DNA from: JACCXG01 sp963785755
Lineage (GTDB): Bacteria > Acidobacteriota > Vicinamibacteria > Vicinamibacterales > 2-12-FULL-66-21
Assembly (NCBI GenBank): GCA_963785755.1
Contig: CAWAXG010000065.1
Span: forward strand, 1-64,000
Length of the DNA stretch: 64,000 nucleotides
Direction: 5' to 3'
Shown here: positions 60,311 through 64,000 of the stretch, one piece after another
Layout of the letters: every line of letters starts with the position of its first letter
Position numbering within the stretch: position 1 is the first letter of the stretch
The notes under the pieces: model-generated
Databases searched by the model: none
What the model was told of the DNA's origin: nothing
What the model saw: only the letters and a program-made list of their open reading frames with translations
Made by a program: the position numbers and the translations under genes

Positions 60311-60572
60311 GACCGCTCCAGGAAATTTCCCTCGCTTGACACATTGCCGGCCGCCACGGTTGCCGAGTTCGATCTCGTGCTGCTCGCGGCGATGCGCCCT
60401 CGGCGAGGAGGCCTTGGTGCTGCGGCTGCCATTGATTTGTCGCCGCTTCTTCACCATCTGCACACACCGGGATTCCCTCCAGAGTCGTCATAACAATCAG
60501 GACGCACGCAGTGTTCAGCGCGCGCGCCAGTCGCCGGATTCCGGCGTCATGAGTGATTTCTGGAGAAGTGTG

Positions 60573-60999
60573 ATGAAGATCCGGTTCCGAAGCCTCCTGG
60601 CCATGGCTGGCCTTCTCGTGCTCAACGCCTCGGCGGTATCGCTTGCGCAGACAACGGACACGGTCAGCAACGTGCCGTTCACCTTCAACGTGGGCTCGGC
60701 CGAGCTGCCGCGCGACACCTACACCATCACGAAGGTGTCCGGCCACATGAGCGCATATCAGATCAGAGGCCTTCGCGCCGCCGCGATCATGATCAGTCAG
60801 CCGGATGGGCCGGACGCCGCGGACCCATCGCCGCGGCTGGTGTTCCACCGCATCGGCGACAAGTACTTCCTGCGCGAGGTCCGGCTGACGGGGAATTCGG
60901 GATTCACGCTGCCGGCGTCGAGCGCCGAGACTGCCGCGGCGGAGATGGCTGGAGGAGCGGAGCGCCGCGCCGGAAGTCGTTACTGTGCCTGCGCGTTAG
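60573..60999 (+). CDS. Small secreted protein, frameshifted at the end
   Basis: The protein starts MKIRFRSLLAMAGLLVLNAS with a signal peptide (cleavage after SLAQ), followed by VSNVPFTFNVGSAELPRDTY and TITKVSGHMSAYQIRGLRAA, and PSPRLVFHRIGDKYFLREVR. It resembles short acidobacterial exported proteins of unknown role. A one-base shift near 60970 gives the expected end ERRAPEVVTVPAR at the TAG at 60997-60999. Without it the frame runs to 61031. TGGAGAAG precedes the ATG at 60573. Confidence 0.65.
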
Positions 61000-61018
61000 T
61001 GTCATGTGAAATCCTCAT

Positions 61019-61105
61019 CCTTGGTCCCTGATCCTGGATCCTTGATCCTTGTCCGAATCCGGTCCGGATCGGGATCCGGGATCAGGGACTAGGGATTGGG
61101 GATTT
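61019..61105. repeat. Two inverted arrays of five 7-bp repeats
   Basis: Left array: CCTTGGT CCCTGAT CCTGGAT CCTTGAT CCTTGTC (61019-61053). Right array, in inverted sense: GGGATCC GGGATCA GGGACTA GGGATTG GGGATTT (61071-61105). The arms 61022-61041 and 61072-61091 pair at 18 of 20 positions plus two G-T pairs, with a 30-base loop. The structure lies between two convergent genes (stops at 60999 and 61162) and could act as a two-way terminator. Confidence 0.7.
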
Positions 61106-61161
61106 CGTGAGAGCGCGTCCGTTCATCTGGAGATTGTGACGGTTGGCTTTCGACGGCTGTC

Positions 61162-61788
61162 TCACTCCCGGTCGTCAAGGTCTTCTCCCGCCAGCCAGCG
61201 TGTGAGCAGCTCTTCCACTTCCTCGTCGTTTATCCCCTCCAGCCGGAAGTGCCACTTCTTGCCGTTGAGGTCCACGAGACCTGAACCATCAATCCGGGCG
61301 ACCTCTCTCCGTGACATGGCAAGCGGATGCCCATCGGAAACATATTGGAACTCGTCGAGCGTGATCGCGACGTTTCCGCGGCATTCCTTGCCGAACGAGT
61401 GTTTGTGCTCAGCTTTCACTACCAGAATCGCTGGTTGTCCTGTGGGCGGAGTCGTCGAAACGCGAGGCGCCGGCCGCGGTTCCGCGGCGGAGCCATTGCG
61501 CTCGGTTCGCTCGGGAGCAACGTCCCTGGTTGATTGCGGAGGTTGATTCTGCCGCACTGGCTTTTCAGCCGTGTCGGGCCCCCAGAAGAACCAGGCGAGT
61601 CCGAGCAGGATCAGGATCCCGAACGGACTCCCACCGCCTCCACCACCTCTGCCGCCGGACCCACCTGATGAACTCGATCCATACGTCGTCAGATAACCGG
61701 TTCCTGCGCATGGCACGCACCAAGAAGGGGACCGGGCGCCAGATTTCCCAGTGCCCATGCAGTACGGGCAGCTTTGTGTTTGAGCCAT
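61162..61788 (-). CDS. Membrane protein with N-terminal zinc-ribbon-like motif
   Basis: The 208-residue protein begins MAQTQSCPYCMGTGKSGARS and CVPCAGTGYLTTYG, two CxxCxGTG units as in DnaJ zinc fingers. A Gly/Ser-rich linker and one membrane helix (FGILILLGLAWFFWG, about 57-71) follow, then a Pro/Thr-rich linker and a C-terminal domain KHSFGKECRGNVAITLDEFQ to INDEEVEELLTRWLAGEDLD. AGGAGGGG lies before the ATG at 61786-61788, one of the strongest ribosome sites in the window. I do not recognise a family. Confidence 0.7.
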   Translation of the reverse strand: MAQTQSCPYCMGTGKSGARSPSWCVPCAGTGYLTTYGSSSSGGSGGRGGGGGGSPFGILILLGLAWFFWGPDTAEKPVRQNQPPQSTRDVAPERTERNGSAAEPRPAPRVSTTPPTGQPAILVVKAEHKHSFGKECRGNVAITLDEFQYVSDGHPLAMSRREVARIDGSGLVDLNGKKWHFRLEGINDEEVEELLTRWLAGEDLDDRE

Positions 61789-62028
61789 ATCCCCTCCTGT
61801 TGGTTAGTCGGATACTACACGCTGTCCGGCCGGATTCTTACCTGCGTTCTGCGCGGGAGACGCGAACCAAACACGATTCGGAGTTAGAGATTGGGAGTTG
61901 ACGATGTTTCACACGAACTCCTCCGTCGACCGGGCGCCGCGCGTTTTGGCGATCCCTACTGAATCGACGGCGGGGTATCCGCCCGCGTCCTGTGAGCGAT
62001 CGGGCTGATACACTTTCCAGCACACTCG

Positions 62029-64000
62029 ATGACGCGCCTCGTGTCGCTTGCCGCGGCCTGTTTGTCTGCGTGGCTGGCTGTGCCAACGGCGAGCGCCGCC
62101 CCACGGCAGCAGCCCACGATCCCCTGAACCCGCGACGAAGTCAGCCGTTGTGACGGCGACGACGGAAGCCATCACGATCGACGGCGTGCTGGACGAGCCG
62201 ATCTGGCGCGCGGCGCCGACGATCGGCGACCTGGTCCAGCGACAGCCCGAACCCGGCGCAGGCCCCGACGGAGCGGACCGACGTCATGCTCCTCTACGAC
62301 CGGGACAACCTCTACATCGGCGTCGTCGCGTACGACTCCGAGCCGGAGCGGTCATCGGGACGCAGATGGCGCGCGACGGCAGCCTCGCCTCCGACGACCG
62401 CGTCGAGATCCTGCTCGACACGTTCCGCGACCAGCGCAGCGCCTTCTATTTCGCGACCAACCCGGCGGGCGCGCTGGTGGACGGCCTGGCTTCGCGAACG
62501 GCCAGCTGAATACCGACTGGGACGCGATCTGGGACGTGCGCACGCGGCGCACCGACGCAGGGCTGGACCGCGGAGTTCGCGATTCCGTTCAAGAGCCTGA
62601 GCTTTCCCGCCGGCCGGAGGTGTGGGGCTTCAACATCGCCCGGCACATCCACCGAAAGCTCGAGGAGGAGCGCTGGTCCGGCGCGCGCTCGAGACGCAGT
62701 TCTCAGGTGTCGGAAGCCGGCGAGATCACCGACCTCGAGGGCCTCACGCAGGGCATCGGCCTGGACGTGCGGCCGTTTCTCGCCGGGCGCTGGCTGCGCA
62801 TCCGGCGGCGAGGACGATGACTCGAGCGGCAAGCCGGGGCTCGACATCTTCTACAACATCACGCCGAGCCTGAAGCTGACCGCGACGTTCAACACCGACT
62901 TCGGCGAAACCGAAGTCGACGCGCGCCAGATCAACCTCTCGCGCTTCTCGCTGCTGTTTCCGGAGAAGCGGTCGTTCTTCCTGCGAGGGCGCGGGCGTCT
63001 TCAGCTTCGCCAGCACCGGGCCGGAGCCGGCGGGCGGCATTCCGCCGGCCGGCGCCGAGTGTATCCGTTCTTCAGCCGGCAGATCGGGCTGCTCGGCGGG
63101 CAGGAGGTGCCGATCGACGCCGGCGTCAAGCTGACCGGCACGGTCGGCCGCACCGACATCGGCGTGCTGGCCGTCCGCACCGGCGACCTGCGGGCATCGG
63201 CGATCGTCGACGAGAAGAACTTCTTCGTCGGGCGCGTCAAGCGCAACCTGTTCCGGCAGTCCTACGTCGGCGCGATCTTCACGGACGGCGATCCCGCCGC
63301 GGGCGTCGGGCCAGACCTACGGCGCCGACCTGCGTCTGGCCACGTCGCGCTTCCTGGGCGGCTCCCGCAACTTCGTCGTCAACGGCTACGCCGTCGAGAG
63401 CGTGCGAACGAGGGACGCGTCCGAGGCGCAAGCGACTGGTCGTACGGATTCTCCGCGCACTATCCCAACGACAAGTTCAACGCGCAGGTCGCGTTCCGGG
63501 AGATCCAGGAGAACTTCAACCCCGCGCTCGGCTTCGTCCAGCGCGACAACGTGCGGCTGCTGCGGGTCGCGGCAGCTACAACCCGCGCCCGAAGAACTTC
63601 CTCAACATCCAGCAGATGTTCCACGACGTCTACTACACGCGCTTCACGCGGCTCGACAACGGCCAGGTCGAGAGCTGGGACCTCTACGTCACGCTGCTCG
63701 ACTGGCACTTCAAGCTCCGGCGACAACATCCACGGCATGCTCGACTTCAACCCGACCTACGAGCGGCTCTTCGAGCCGTTCGAGATCTCGCCCGGCGTGC
63801 GTGCTGCCGCCGGGCGAGTACCGCTTCACGCGCTTCCGGAGCAATCTGCTTGTCGACGGCGACGAAGCGCCGGCTGTCGGGCAGCGTCAACGTGACGTGC
63901 GGCAACTACTGGTCCGGGCAGGGCAGAGCAGGTGACGACCAGCCTCACCTACAAGGCTGCCGCCGCGGTTCACCTTCAGCGTCAGCACCAACCAGACGTT
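62029..64000 (+). CDS. DUF5916 outer-membrane protein with CBM9-like domain (partial, frameshifted)
   Basis: It starts MTRLVSLAAACLSAWLAVPT with a signal peptide. The CBM9-like part has ITIDGVLDEPIWRAAPTIGD, VMLLYDRDNLYIGVVAYDSE and LASDDRVEILLDTFRDQRSA, then VWGFNIARHIHRKLEEERWS. The DUF5916 barrel part has FYNITPSLKLTATFNTDFGE, VDARQINLSRFSLLFPEKRS and VYPFFSRQIGLLGGQEVPID. Shifts occur every 100-200 bases, so no frame is long, and the gene runs off the right edge. The family is found in the outer membranes of Acidobacteriota and Bacteroidota; the substrate is unknown. Confidence 0.8.

Noticed and set aside
61019..61105. CRISPR-like array
   Set aside because: The units are seven bases long without spacers, and no cas genes are nearby.

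Overview
The window is about 65% G+C and reads as a chromosomal segment of an Acidobacteriota member, most likely from the Vicinamibacteria side. I infer this from the gene repertoire: three MacB/FtsX permeases of the acidobacterial 'ADOP' type with a PadR remnant, a Ser/Thr kinase with WD40 repeats, a BNR-propeller protein, a PL10 pectate lyase, a DUF5916 protein, and secreted proteins typical of that phylum. Many well-conserved genes (pflB, ackA, atpG, the efflux genes, the response regulator) are broken by single-base shifts, and one 0.7 kb block is almost pure G/C. The sequence therefore probably comes from error-prone or thinly covered reads. I treat most frameshifts as sequencing errors unless noted.

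Layout. 1-5.0 kb: a partial gene, an AcuI-type quinone oxidoreductase with a strange C-free leader, and a badly damaged kinase/WD40 gene. 5.0-13.0 kb: an ADOP permease behind a truncated PadR gene that keeps a consensus promoter, a BNR propeller protein and a pectate lyase. 13.1-13.7 kb: a hicAB toxin-antitoxin module with a palindromic operator inside its promoter. 14.0-19.3 kb: two convergent ADOP permeases. 19.5-25.1 kb: a beta-barrel protein, a DUF2254 membrane protein, and a two-component system (two response regulators divergent from a sensor kinase with a periplasmic ABC-type binding domain). 25.2-27.5 kb: an AraC-type HTH, a sigma-54 activator without its sensor domain, and a beta-carbonic anhydrase.

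27.5-39.7 kb is one long minus-strand block: the complete F-type ATP synthase atpBEFHAGDC followed by pta-ackA-pflB-pflA. It couples pyruvate cleavage to formate and acetyl-CoA, substrate-level ATP from acetyl-phosphate, and a proton-translocating ATPase. 39.8-54.5 kb looks like an envelope/stress island around a PAS-GAF-AAA-Fis sigma-54 activator: a secreted protein, an ABM-type monooxygenase, PPK2, DUF3300 and DUF2950 proteins, a VIT1-like membrane protein, a porin, a YiaW/YiaV-like pump with outer-membrane factor, a glycine-zipper protein, a DUF4136 protein and a SpoIIAA-like protein. 54.5-64 kb holds a large Tyr/Gly-rich surface protein, a GMC oxidoreductase pair, small secreted proteins and the start of a DUF5916 barrel protein.

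The most interesting signal is regulatory. A 31-bp inverted repeat (CCGGkAT-N17-ATrCCGG) lies on both sides of the sigma-54 activator gene, with a looser copy upstream of the yiaW-like operon. Each copy is 104-118 bp upstream of a GG-N10-GC promoter-like sequence, including one in front of the ATP synthase operon. This suggests a local sigma-54 regulon joining energy metabolism and envelope functions. Second-rank signals are a 168-base C-free tract (a fully G-free leader in the transcript), 7-bp repeat arrays near gene ends, and the hicAB promoter/operator with a probable leaderless GTG start.
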